The notes below the pieces were generated by a model that was given only the letters and a program-made list of their open reading frames with translations, was not told where the DNA came from and did not search any database. A DNA stretch of 64,000 nucleotides from Terriglobia bacterium (GTDB lineage: Bacteria; Acidobacteriota; Thermoanaerobaculia; Thermoanaerobaculales; Thermoanaerobaculaceae), in assembly GCA_020073245.1 (NCBI GenBank), contig JAIQFQ010000001.1:170001-234000 (forward strand). Direction: 5' to 3'. Within the stretch, counting starts at the first letter, position 1. The number at the start of each line of letters is the position of its first letter. Made by a program: the position numbers and the translations under genes. Shown one piece after another: positions 57,008-64,000 of the stretch.

Positions 57008-57113
57008 GGAGGTGAAGAGTTGAGAATTTGGAGTGAAGAGTTGGAAGACACAAGCAACGCACACCAGCCGGCGTCTTTGTCCTCTAACTCTTCACCCTTA
57101 ACTGTTCACTCCG
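57008..57113. repeat. Heptad inverted repeat upstream of the unknown exported protein gene
   Basis: The plus-strand arm at about 57012-57047 has GAGTTGA/GAGTGAA/GAGTTGG 7-mers. The minus-strand arm at about 57112-57078 has GAGTGAA/CAGTTAA/GGGTGAA/GAGTTAG. The spacer is only about 30 bp. It fills the gap 56956-57178 between two minus-strand genes. Confidence 0.75.
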
Positions 57114-57178
57114 TCGGCCAACGTGTGAACAGGCGAACGGATGTCGATCCCCTGCTCCTCTGTCCCTCTGCCTAGGGA

Positions 57179-59056
57179 TCAGTGGCCGACGAGAGGGAGA
57201 AAGACGGTGAACGTGGACCCGACCCCCTCCTGGCTCTCCACCACCACCCGGCCTCGGAACCGCTCCACCAACTCCTTGACGATGACCAGCCCCAACCCCG
57301 TCCCCGTCTCCACGGCCATCGCGTTCGGCGCACGGAAGAACTCCGTGAACAGCCGAGGTAGCGACTGCGCGGGGATCCCGATCCCGGAGTCCGCCACCCG
57401 CACGACGGCCTGATGGTCCACCCGCCGCACCGACACAGCGACACGTCCTCCCTCCGGCGTGTACTTCACCGCGTTGCCGAGGAGGTTGCTGAAGACCCGT
57501 CCCAGCCCCTGGACCGTCGCCTCCACGGCCAACGGCTCGGCCTCCCGCTCGAACTCCAGCGTTTGCCGCTTCCCCTGCGCCTGCGGCTCGACCTGCGCCA
57601 CGACCTTCGCCATAACCTCCCCAACCGGGACCTCCGTGACCTCCTCCGCCGCCAAACCCGTCCGCCCGGCCGCCAAGCTCAACAGGTCGTCGATCAGCAT
57701 CTGAAGGGTCTCCAGCCGGCGCCTCAACCGCAGCAGAAACCCAGCCTGCTTCTCCTCAAGCGGCCCCGCGTATCCGTCGATGATCAGGCTCACCAGCGTC
57801 TGCGCGCCGCTCACCGGCGCCCGCAACTCGTGCGTCACCGTACGCGTGAACTTCGACTTCTGCTCGTCCATCTTGCACATCGCCTGGTAGGCCATCGCGT
57901 TCTCGATCGCGATCGCGCCCTGCGCCGCGATCGCCTCCAGGAACTTCACGTCATCCGGCCCAAATGCCTCCTCCCGGCTGCTGTACGCCCGCACCACCCC
58001 CAGCGCCTGCCCCTTCCCTCGCAGCGGCACGAAAAGCATCGACCGAATGTTCTCCGCTTCGGCAGCCGCGGGGTACTGCAGCCGCGCCCGATCCCCCTCG
58101 TTCTGGATGATCGCCGGCACGCCCCCGATGAGCGCCTTCTGGTGCGCCGGGCTCTGGCTTACAAGCACCGGCCCCTTGTTGAGGTATGCCTCACTCAGCC
58201 CGTGGGACGCCGCGAGCTCCACCTGCGCCCCCGTCGTGTCCAACAGCCCGATCGACGCGCCCTGGACCCCCATCGCCTCCACCGTCGCCCGCACCAATCG
58301 GTCCAGCACCTGAGGTAGCTCCAACGTCGAGTTGATCGCCCGCACCACCCCGTACAGAGTCGCCAGTTGGTCCTCCCGCCGACGCACCCGCACCGCCACC
58401 GAGGACGTCACCGCCCACGTGACCGCACTCACCAACGCCAGGGCGGCCAGGATCACCACCTCATACGCCGGCTCGGCATACACCTCCCCTGGCAGGAACC
58501 CGATCACGTGCCGGTGCCCGACCAACCCCCACGTTTCCGCAAGCGTCAACCCCGCGGTCAGCCCCACCGCGCTCACCGTGTACGCGCACGCGATCCACCG
58601 CTCGAAGACCAGCGACGCCACCACGATGTGAAACACGAACAGGAAGACCAGCGGGCTCTCCACACCACCCGTCAGGTGGATCAGGACAACCATGGCCGCC
58701 CAGTCCAGTCCGAGTTGCAGGTGCGTCAGGCGCCGATACCCCCACACCGGCCCGACCCCACCTCGTCTCAACCGCCCCTGCCAGCCCCAAAACACCACGT
58801 TCGAGGCAAGGATCACCACCCCCACCGCATACATCAGATCGGGATCAAACCTCGGGAGCAGCGTACGGTGCACCACCCAGGTCGCCACCACCACCCCGCC
58901 CCCGGCCAGCCACCGCATCGCCACCAGCCAACGACTCGATGCTGCCACCTCCTGCGCCCGCGGCAGCGGCAGCCCGATGGTGCTGTCCTCCGGGCCCTCA
59001 GCCATGGCGGCCCTCGAGATCAGCTCGATTCCCGGACCCACACCGGCGCTCACCAT
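57179..59056 (-). CDS. Membrane sensor histidine kinase with GAF domain
   Basis: This 625-residue kinase has about six transmembrane helices (50-240), a GAF domain (about 250-400: VLDRLVRATVEAMGVQGASIGLLD) and HisKA with H-box FTRTVTHELRAPVSGA. HATPase motifs NLLGNAVKYTPEGG and GTGLGLVIVKELVERF complete it. No response regulator gene is adjacent, so it is an orphan here. A second ATG at 59005 has a better ribosome-binding site (GAGGGCCGCC) and may be the real start. Confidence 0.88.
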   Translation of the reverse strand: MVSAGVGPGIELISRAAMAEGPEDSTIGLPLPRAQEVAASSRWLVAMRWLAGGGVVVATWVVHRTLLPRFDPDLMYAVGVVILASNVVFWGWQGRLRRGGVGPVWGYRRLTHLQLGLDWAAMVVLIHLTGGVESPLVFLFVFHIVVASLVFERWIACAYTVSAVGLTAGLTLAETWGLVGHRHVIGFLPGEVYAEPAYEVVILAALALVSAVTWAVTSSVAVRVRRREDQLATLYGVVRAINSTLELPQVLDRLVRATVEAMGVQGASIGLLDTTGAQVELAASHGLSEAYLNKGPVLVSQSPAHQKALIGGVPAIIQNEGDRARLQYPAAAEAENIRSMLFVPLRGKGQALGVVRAYSSREEAFGPDDVKFLEAIAAQGAIAIENAMAYQAMCKMDEQKSKFTRTVTHELRAPVSGAQTLVSLIIDGYAGPLEEKQAGFLLRLRRRLETLQMLIDDLLSLAAGRTGLAAEEVTEVPVGEVMAKVVAQVEPQAQGKRQTLEFEREAEPLAVEATVQGLGRVFSNLLGNAVKYTPEGGRVAVSVRRVDHQAVVRVADSGIGIPAQSLPRLFTEFFRAPNAMAVETGTGLGLVIVKELVERFRGRVVVESQEGVGSTFTVFLPLVGH

Positions 59057-59283
59057 ATCCGGGTGATCCCGAAGGAGGTTTCATCCACTCAATCCTAACG
59101 CACGTCATGGCCCCGAGAACGAAACTCCCCGACCCAGCGGAGTCGCCTCCGGCCTCCCAGCCCTCGTCGAGAGCAGCGACCGACCCGACTCACTGGAGTG
59201 ACGTTTTGTCGCCGGAGCGACCGGCGGTGGATTGGAGCGCGAAGGATGCGCAGGGCGCCCCGGCGAACCCGCTCCGGCCACGG

Positions 59284-59520
59284 CTAGAGGTCCTCGGACA
59301 GAGGAAAGCGACCCGTGCCCATGCATTTCAGGCACTTCTGTCGCTCGCCGGTCCGGACCTCGATGCGGCCGGTCCCACCGCAGCCGCCGCAGGTCCGGCC
59401 AGTGGGCGTGCTTCCGGACCCGTTGCACAACCCGCACAGCTTTGCTTCGTCCTCTCCCCCACGGGCCGCCTCGAGCCACCCCTTGCCGTGGCACTCAGGA
59501 CAGGGCTCTGGCTTCTTCAT
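59284..59520 (-). CDS. Small DnaJ-type cysteine-rich zinc protein
   Basis: This 78-residue protein has four CxxC repeats of the DnaJ zinc-centre type (CPECHGKGW, CGLCNGSGS, CGGCGGTGR, CLKCMGTGR) and no J domain. It overlaps the 3' end of the hydrogenase protease gene by 26 bp, and a GGGGGGAGG site precedes it. It may help metal-centre or protein folding of the hydrogenase; that is inferred from context. Confidence 0.75.
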   Translation of the reverse strand: MKKPEPCPECHGKGWLEAARGGEDEAKLCGLCNGSGSTPTGRTCGGCGGTGRIEVRTGERQKCLKCMGTGRFPLSEDL

Positions 59521-60019
59521 GGTTCCTCCCCCCGGCAGGAGTATAGGCCCCGGTGCAATCGAGCCATTCGGCGACCAGCGCCCGCGCCCGTGGCACGGCG
59601 GCCGCCACCTCCGGGCTCAGTTCCTCCCGGATGGTCTGCAGATCCGAGACCTCGGCGACGAGCAGCGAAACCTCTTCGGGCAGGCTGAACCCGAGGGCAC
59701 GCCCGAGGGCGAGAGCGGTCAGCAGGTCGCACTGGTGCGATCCGCCCAGCGTCCAGCCCGCCGCAGAGGCCGGGAGCGGCCAGTCGAGGAGCGTGCCCGG
59801 CGGGACGCGACCCGTCTGCACAACGTCGAGGATCAGTGCGCGAGAGTACCCGGCGAGCATGTCGAGGAGCCGGAGACCGGCCGCCGCGGCCTCTTCGACC
59901 GCGACCTCGGGTCGGAGGCAGAGGTCGCGCTTGCACTCGCGCGCTACGACCGGCCCGAAGCCGTCGTCCGCGACGAGGTCGTTGCCGAGCCCGAGCACAA
60001 GCGCGTCCGGCCGGGCCAT
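59495..60019 (-). CDS. Hydrogenase maturation endopeptidase (HycI/HoxW family)
   Basis: This 174-residue protease trims the C-terminus of the NiFe-hydrogenase large subunit after nickel insertion. It has the family start LVLGLGNDLVADDGFGPVVA and the later ALILDVVQTG and LGGSHQCDLLTAL motifs. The target, encoded just upstream, carries a 27-residue C-terminal tail after the DPCFGCATH motif. It is translated from an ATG 7 bp after the large-subunit stop. Confidence 0.9.
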   Translation of the reverse strand: MARPDALVLGLGNDLVADDGFGPVVARECKRDLCLRPEVAVEEAAAAGLRLLDMLAGYSRALILDVVQTGRVPPGTLLDWPLPASAAGWTLGGSHQCDLLTALALGRALGFSLPEEVSLLVAEVSDLQTIREELSPEVAAAVPRARALVAEWLDCTGAYTPAGGRNHEEARALS

Positions 60020-60025
60020 TGCTCC

Positions 60026-61513
60026 TCAGCAGAACCTGCGGATGGTCTCGCGCGTCCGGCCATCCGGTTCACGGATCTCGATCTGCAACGGCATGCGGCC
60101 GAGCGCGGCATGTGTCGCGCAACCGAAGCACGGGTCGTAGGCGCGGAACGCCATCTCGATCATGTTGAGCGAGGCCTCCCGAACTTCCTGCCCGCCCGTG
60201 ATCAGCGACTGCGCTGCCTTCTTGATCGACATCGAGATCGCGGCGTTGTTGTTGGTGGTGCCGACGATGAGGTTGCCCTCGGTGATGAAGCCCCTCTCGT
60301 CGGTCTTGTAGTGGTGGGTGAGCAGGCCGCGCGGCGCCTCGACCGTGCCCACCCCTTCTCCAACGATTCCCGTCGGGATCGTCCGGATCTCGTCGGAGGT
60401 GATCTCCTCGTCCTGCGCGAGGCGGAGCGTCTCCTCGCACGCGAACACGAGCTCGACGATGCGGGCCCAGTGAATCGCGAGGGTCGCGTGTACCGGCTTG
60501 GAACCGCTGGCGTCCCCGGTCAGAGTGGAGTAGAGACGCTCGTACTCGGCCTGGGCCATCGGGGTCGCCATCCCGCTTGACACATTGAGTCGGCTCATCG
60601 GTGTAGCGCGGTACACCCCCGAGTCCGTGCCGTCGACCAGTCCCTTCCACCCGACCTCCTTCAGGTAGGGATACTTGAGGTAGGAGAAAGGCATCACCGC
60701 CTCGGCGATGTGGTCGAGGTACTCCTTCGGCTGGTAGCGGCACAGCTCCTTCCCTTCGGGGCTTGTCACCCGCACCGTGCCGTCGTAGAAGTTGACGTGA
60801 CCGTCGGCATCGACGAGGCCGATCGAGTAGGTCCGGTGGGAGAACGCCTCGGAGAGGATGAGGTCGACGTATGCGGGGTTGGCCAACACGACATCGTCGA
60901 ACACCTTGATGGCGACCTTGGCGAACTCCACCATCTCGCGGCCGATTCCGATCAGCTCCTGCTGCTCCTCCTTGGTGACCCTCTTGGCCATCCCGCCCGG
61001 CAGCGCGGTCACCGGGTGCAGCGCCTTGCCGCCGATGATCTGCACGACCCTCTGGCCGCGCGCACGCTGGCGGATCACCTCCGCGCCGAGTTCGAGGCCG
61101 ACCTTCGCCACCACGCCGAGGATGTTGCGCTGTGCCTTCGGCGCGTCGGGCCCGAGGACGAAGTCCGGGCCGCCGAGGGCGAAGAAGTGCGTGGTGTGGT
61201 CGCCAGCGTAGAAACCGTCGTAGAGGAGCTCGCGCAGCTTGAGGGCCGCGGGCGGCGGGGTGACCCCGTAGACGGCGTCGGCCGCCTTCACCGAGGCCAT
61301 GTGGTGCGCCTCGGGGCAGACGCCGCAGATCCGCGTCGTAATGCGCGGCATCTCCTCGACAGGCCGGTTGCGGCAGAAGACCTCGAAACCGCGCAGTTCT
61401 GGAACCTGGAAGTAGGCGTTGGCCAGACAACCGTCGTCGTCCAGGAAGAGGTGGATCTTGCCGTGCCCTTCGAGGCGGGTGATCGGATCGATGGTGATGG
61501 ACCTCATGGTCAC
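60026..61513 (-). CDS. mvhA: NiFe-hydrogenase large subunit (MvhA-like)
   Basis: This is the catalytic subunit of a group 3 NiFe-hydrogenase that oxidises H2 in the cytoplasm. The 495-residue protein has the L1 motif RICGVCPEAHH with C63 and C66, and the L2 motif DPCFGCATH with C462 and C465. These four cysteines bind the NiFe centre; none is replaced by selenocysteine. The GTG at 61513 overlaps the mvhG stop by 4 bp; an ATG follows two codons later. Its gene order with mvhG, mvhD and hdrA is diagnostic. Confidence 0.94.
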   Translation of the reverse strand: MTMRSITIDPITRLEGHGKIHLFLDDDGCLANAYFQVPELRGFEVFCRNRPVEEMPRITTRICGVCPEAHHMASVKAADAVYGVTPPPAALKLRELLYDGFYAGDHTTHFFALGGPDFVLGPDAPKAQRNILGVVAKVGLELGAEVIRQRARGQRVVQIIGGKALHPVTALPGGMAKRVTKEEQQELIGIGREMVEFAKVAIKVFDDVVLANPAYVDLILSEAFSHRTYSIGLVDADGHVNFYDGTVRVTSPEGKELCRYQPKEYLDHIAEAVMPFSYLKYPYLKEVGWKGLVDGTDSGVYRATPMSRLNVSSGMATPMAQAEYERLYSTLTGDASGSKPVHATLAIHWARIVELVFACEETLRLAQDEEITSDEIRTIPTGIVGEGVGTVEAPRGLLTHHYKTDERGFITEGNLIVGTTNNNAAISMSIKKAAQSLITGGQEVREASLNMIEMAFRAYDPCFGCATHAALGRMPLQIEIREPDGRTRETIRRFC

Positions 61514-62481
61514 ACCTGCCTTCTGCGCAGCGTCGAACCAGGGAGGCTGAACCGGTAGAACGTGCCGACAAGGTCGGGAATGCCGGCGATGATCCGCTCG
61601 ATCTCCTCGGGATCAGTCGAGTCGATTACCCCCCCGATGGCGGACGCCATCTTCGCGCCCTGGTCGTGCACGCCGGTCGGCGGGCCGTAGCAGCCGCGGC
61701 ACGGCACGCCGGCCTTGACGCACTTCGCGCCGCAGCCACCGCGCGTGGCCGGTCCCATGCAGATGAGGCCCTGCTCGAGGAGGCAGATCTCGGGGTCGGG
61801 GATCAGTTCGTGGGGACGGACGAACGCGCGTATCTTCTTGACGTCGCGCTTGCGCGGGCACTCCTCGCAGCAGGCGCGGGGGTTCGCACCGAGAACCGTC
61901 CCCTTCGGCGGCAGTGGCTTGCCGTTCTTCAGAATGTCCACGACGGCGTCGACCACCGCCTTGATCTGGTCGGGCTGTGGCGGGCAGCCTGGGATCACGT
62001 AGTCGACGTCCACCACCTGCGTCAGCGTGCGAACGGTGTTCCACAGCTGCGGCAGGCGGAGCGTTCCTTCAGGAACGTCCCAAACGGGTTGCGGCCGAAC
62101 GTGTTCCGGGTTCACCGTCGAAGGAGAGTCGTCGTAAACGTAACGTGTGATCGCCTCGAGCGACGTGAAGTTCGCGAGGCCCGGGATGCACCCGTCGGCG
62201 GCGCACGAACCGAACGCGCAGAGAACTGTGGACTTGGCGCGCAGCAGCTTGGCCATCTCGTAGTTCTCCGAGCTGCGGATCGCGCCATTGAAGAGCGTCA
62301 GGGTGATCTCACCGTCGGCGAGGGCGCGCACGTCGTCGTACTTGAAATCCATCGCGCACGGCCAGAAGACGATGTCGAAGAAGTCGGCGATCTCGAGCAC
62401 CTTCAACTCGGTGTCGAGGACGGCGATCTCGCACCCGCCGCAGGAGGCGGCCCAATACAGTCCGAGCTTGGGCTTAGGCAT
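61510..62481 (-). CDS. mvhG: NiFe-hydrogenase small subunit (MvhG-like)
   Basis: This 323-residue small subunit carries the iron-sulphur chain from the NiFe centre to MvhD. Proximal-cluster cysteines are visible in SCGGCEIAVLD (residues 13-23), GSCAADGCIPG and VIPGCPPQPDQI. C-terminal cysteines in CEECPRKR, ICLLEQGLICMGPATRGGCG and CRGCYG supply the other clusters. No Tat signal is present, so it is cytoplasmic. The ATG at 62481 lies inside the 3' end of mvhD (8-bp overlap). Confidence 0.93.
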   Translation of the reverse strand: MPKPKLGLYWAASCGGCEIAVLDTELKVLEIADFFDIVFWPCAMDFKYDDVRALADGEITLTLFNGAIRSSENYEMAKLLRAKSTVLCAFGSCAADGCIPGLANFTSLEAITRYVYDDSPSTVNPEHVRPQPVWDVPEGTLRLPQLWNTVRTLTQVVDVDYVIPGCPPQPDQIKAVVDAVVDILKNGKPLPPKGTVLGANPRACCEECPRKRDVKKIRAFVRPHELIPDPEICLLEQGLICMGPATRGGCGAKCVKAGVPCRGCYGPPTGVHDQGAKMASAIGGVIDSTDPEEIERIIAGIPDLVGTFYRFSLPGSTLRRRQV

Positions 62482-62941
62482 GCTCCCCTCCCTGGTGCGC
62501 CAGTTGCGCGTCGGCAGCCGCCGGGTCGAACGCCCACTCCTGCAGGGCGAGCGGGCCCAGCGAGCGGATCTCCTCCGTGAACTCGCTGACCACCTCACCG
62601 AAGCGCACGCCCTCCGAAGCCGAGACCCACTCGAGGCGGACCCGGCGCGGGTCGATCCCCATCTCGCCCACGAGCATCCTCGTAATCGGCAGTCGGCGCT
62701 GGCACTTGTAGTTGCCCTCGACGTAGTGGCAGTCGCCGGGATGGCAGCCGCACACGAGCACTCCGTCCGCCCCGCGCGCCAGGGCGTCGAGGATGAAGTT
62801 GGGGTCCACGCGTCCCGAGCACATCACCCGAATCACCTTCAGGTTGGGCGGGTACTTGACGCGCGCCGTCCCCGCCAGATCGGCTCCGGTGTACGAACAC
62901 CAGTTGCAGAGGAAGCCCACGAGGTTCGGCTCGAAGCTCAT
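62474..62941 (-). CDS. mvhD: MvhD-like electron-transfer subunit
   Basis: This 155-residue protein links the hydrogenase to HdrA through a 2Fe-2S cluster. It has the family motifs FLCNWCSYTGADLAG near residue 10, RVMCSGRVDP near residue 35 and CGCHPGDCHYVEGN near residue 60. Positions that are selenocysteine in some relatives are cysteine here. It overlaps hdrA by 4 bp and mvhG by 8 bp. Confidence 0.93.
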   Translation of the reverse strand: MSFEPNLVGFLCNWCSYTGADLAGTARVKYPPNLKVIRVMCSGRVDPNFILDALARGADGVLVCGCHPGDCHYVEGNYKCQRRLPITRMLVGEMGIDPRRVRLEWVSASEGVRFGEVVSEFTEEIRSLGPLALQEWAFDPAAADAQLAHQGGEHA

Positions 62942-64000
62942 GACAGGATCCCCTCGATTTCGGCGTAGATCTGCTCGTCGGCGAAGTGCAGCGCGCGGAT
63001 CGCCCCGGACGGGCAACCCGCGGCGCACGTGCCGCAGGCCTTGCAGAGTGCCGGGTTGACGCTGCTGGTCTTCTTCGTCTCGTCGAAGCCGATCGCGCTG
63101 TACGGGCAGAGGTCGTTGCACAGGCGGCAGCCGCTGCACACCTCGTCGTCGATCACGGCGTAGGCGCCGTCCATCTCGACCTCACCTCGGATCATGAGCG
63201 ACATTGCCTGGGCTGCGGCACCGCTGCCCTGCGCAACCGCATCTGGAATGTCCTTGGGGGACTGGCAGACCCCTGCGAGGAAGACCCCGTCCGTCGTCGT
63301 CGAGACTGGCCCCAGCTTTGGATGCCGCTCGATGAACCAACCGTCCGCACCCACCGAGATCCCGAACCTGCGCGCCACATCCTTGGCGTCGTGGTTGGCC
63401 TCGAGGGCGGTGCACAGCACCACCATGTCCACCGGAATCTCACGGAACTTGGCGGCCAGGGTGTCCTCGCACCGCACGAGGAGCGTGCCTTCCGGGTACT
63501 CCTTACCGCCGCGGACGATCTCCGCCCCTTTGCCGCGGATGACGTTGACCCCCTCCTCGAGGATGCGGTGGAAGAACTCCTCGTACCCCTTCCCGAATGC
63601 GCGCAGGTCGATATAGAGCTGATAGACCTCGGCGCTCGTCTTCTCCTTGACCAGATGGGCGAACTTCAACGCGTACATGCAGCAGACGCGGCTGCAGTAG
63701 GGATGGGCGTTCTGATCGCGGCTGCCGATGCAGTGGAGGATGGCGATGGCCCCGGGCTCCTTGCCGTTCTCCATGAGAATCTTTCCGCCCGTCGAGCCGG
63801 CCGCGTTGTTCATGCGCTCGAACTCCATGGAAGTGATCACGTTCGGCAGCCGCCCGTAGCCGTACTGCTTCATCGGGGTGGGGTCGAAGTCCTGGTACCC
63901 GGTGGCGAGCACGACGGTTCCGACCTCGAGATCCTCGAAGCGCTCGACGTCGTCGTGGCTGATGCACTCCTTTGGGCAGACCGCGGCGCAGACTTTGCAG
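62938..64000 (-). CDS. hdrA: Heterodisulfide reductase subunit A-like flavoprotein (5' end outside window)
   Basis: The last 354 codons of an HdrA-like protein run off the right edge. The visible part begins in a ferredoxin cluster (CKVCAAVCPKECI), followed by the FAD-binding LATGYQDFDP region. Two more 4Fe-4S clusters close the protein: CSGCRLCNDLCPYSAIGF and CKACGTCAAGCPSGAI. HdrA bifurcates electrons through FAD. Coupling to MvhADG suggests that H2 oxidation reduces ferredoxin together with a second acceptor. HdrB and HdrC may lie outside the window. Confidence 0.92.
   Translation of the reverse strand, partial: CKVCAAVCPKECISHDDVERFEDLEVGTVVLATGYQDFDPTPMKQYGYGRLPNVITSMEFERMNNAAGSTGGKILMENGKEPGAIAILHCIGSRDQNAHPYCSRVCCMYALKFAHLVKEKTSAEVYQLYIDLRAFGKGYEEFFHRILEEGVNVIRGKGAEIVRGGKEYPEGTLLVRCEDTLAAKFREIPVDMVVLCTALEANHDAKDVARRFGISVGADGWFIERHPKLGPVSTTTDGVFLAGVCQSPKDIPDAVAQGSGAAAQAMSLMIRGEVEMDGAYAVIDDEVCSGCRLCNDLCPYSAIGFDETKKTSSVNPALCKACGTCAAGCPSGAIRALHFADEQIYAEIEGILS

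Noticed and set aside
60026..64000. Selenocysteine codons in the hydrogenase genes
   Set aside because: Because selC is present I checked the usual Sec positions in mvhA, mvhD and the visible part of hdrA; all are cysteine and the frames need no UGA readthrough.

Overview
This 64-kb window looks like a chromosomal segment of a high-GC, Gram-negative, at least partly anaerobic bacterium. Lipid A, Kdo and heptose genes (lpxK, waaA/kdtA, split hldE, a GT9 heptosyltransferase) indicate a lipopolysaccharide outer membrane. PurF is of the oxygen-sensitive 4Fe-4S type, an MvhADG-HdrA hydrogenase starts at the right edge, and c-type haem sensors are present. Gene content and style (PATAN/DUF4388 protein, type II secretion/type IV pilus hybrid, catalytic-Thr sulfatase, MvhADG-HdrA) suggest Acidobacteriota, perhaps Thermoanaerobaculia-like. 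That placement is inference; no marker gene here proves it.

Layout. From about 20.6 kb down to position 90, everything on the minus strand forms one nearly continuous run: an ECF sigma factor and its anti-sigma factor, a hybrid type II secretion/type IV pilus machine (GspF, GspE, PilM, PilN, PilO, a GspC/PilP-like protein, a secretin, three pseudopilins), an M16 peptidase, dUTPase, a metallo-beta-lactamase-fold hydrolase, then purS-Q-L-F-M-N. Position 20.78-21.21 kb holds tRNA-Ala(GGC) and the selenocysteine tRNA (selC). A PATAN/DUF4388 gene and fmdB follow on the plus strand. A repeat-filled convergent gap separates fmdB from a second minus-strand operon, pilB-pilT-pilC-pilS-pilR-DUF192-galU (31.9 to 23.5 kb).

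From 33.5 to 39.8 kb lies the most distinctive unit. A sigma-54 promoter with an upstream palindrome precedes six coupled or adjacent genes: a membrane-anchored GcvH-like protein lacking the lipoyl lysine, a four-cluster ferredoxin-like subunit, an NrfD-type quinone-interacting membrane protein, a c-haem sensor kinase, its NtrC-type regulator and an archaemetzincin. It reads as a self-regulated membrane redox module. Next come an inverted-repeat-bounded cassette with one secreted unknown, and the lipid A/core genes (hldE2, hldE1, lpxK, kdtA). Then follow a cysteine desulfurase, a QueG-like protein, a CGNR regulator, a sulfatase, an LEA14-like protein, an orphan citrate lyase alpha subunit, a haem-HAMP sensor paired with a Ser/Thr kinase, small proteins, a GAF histidine kinase, and finally the hydrogenase operon hdrA-mvhD-mvhG-mvhA-protease-zinc protein, with hdrA cut by the window edge.

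Two genome-wide habits stand out. First, at least eleven places carry imperfect tandem repeats with a strict 7-bp period, usually as inverted pairs, with a different heptamer at each locus; some run into coding sequence. Second, many first genes have a TANNNT -10 box only 6-9 bp before the start codon, which predicts leaderless mRNAs. Most other genes are packed with 4-bp ATGA/GTGA overlaps.
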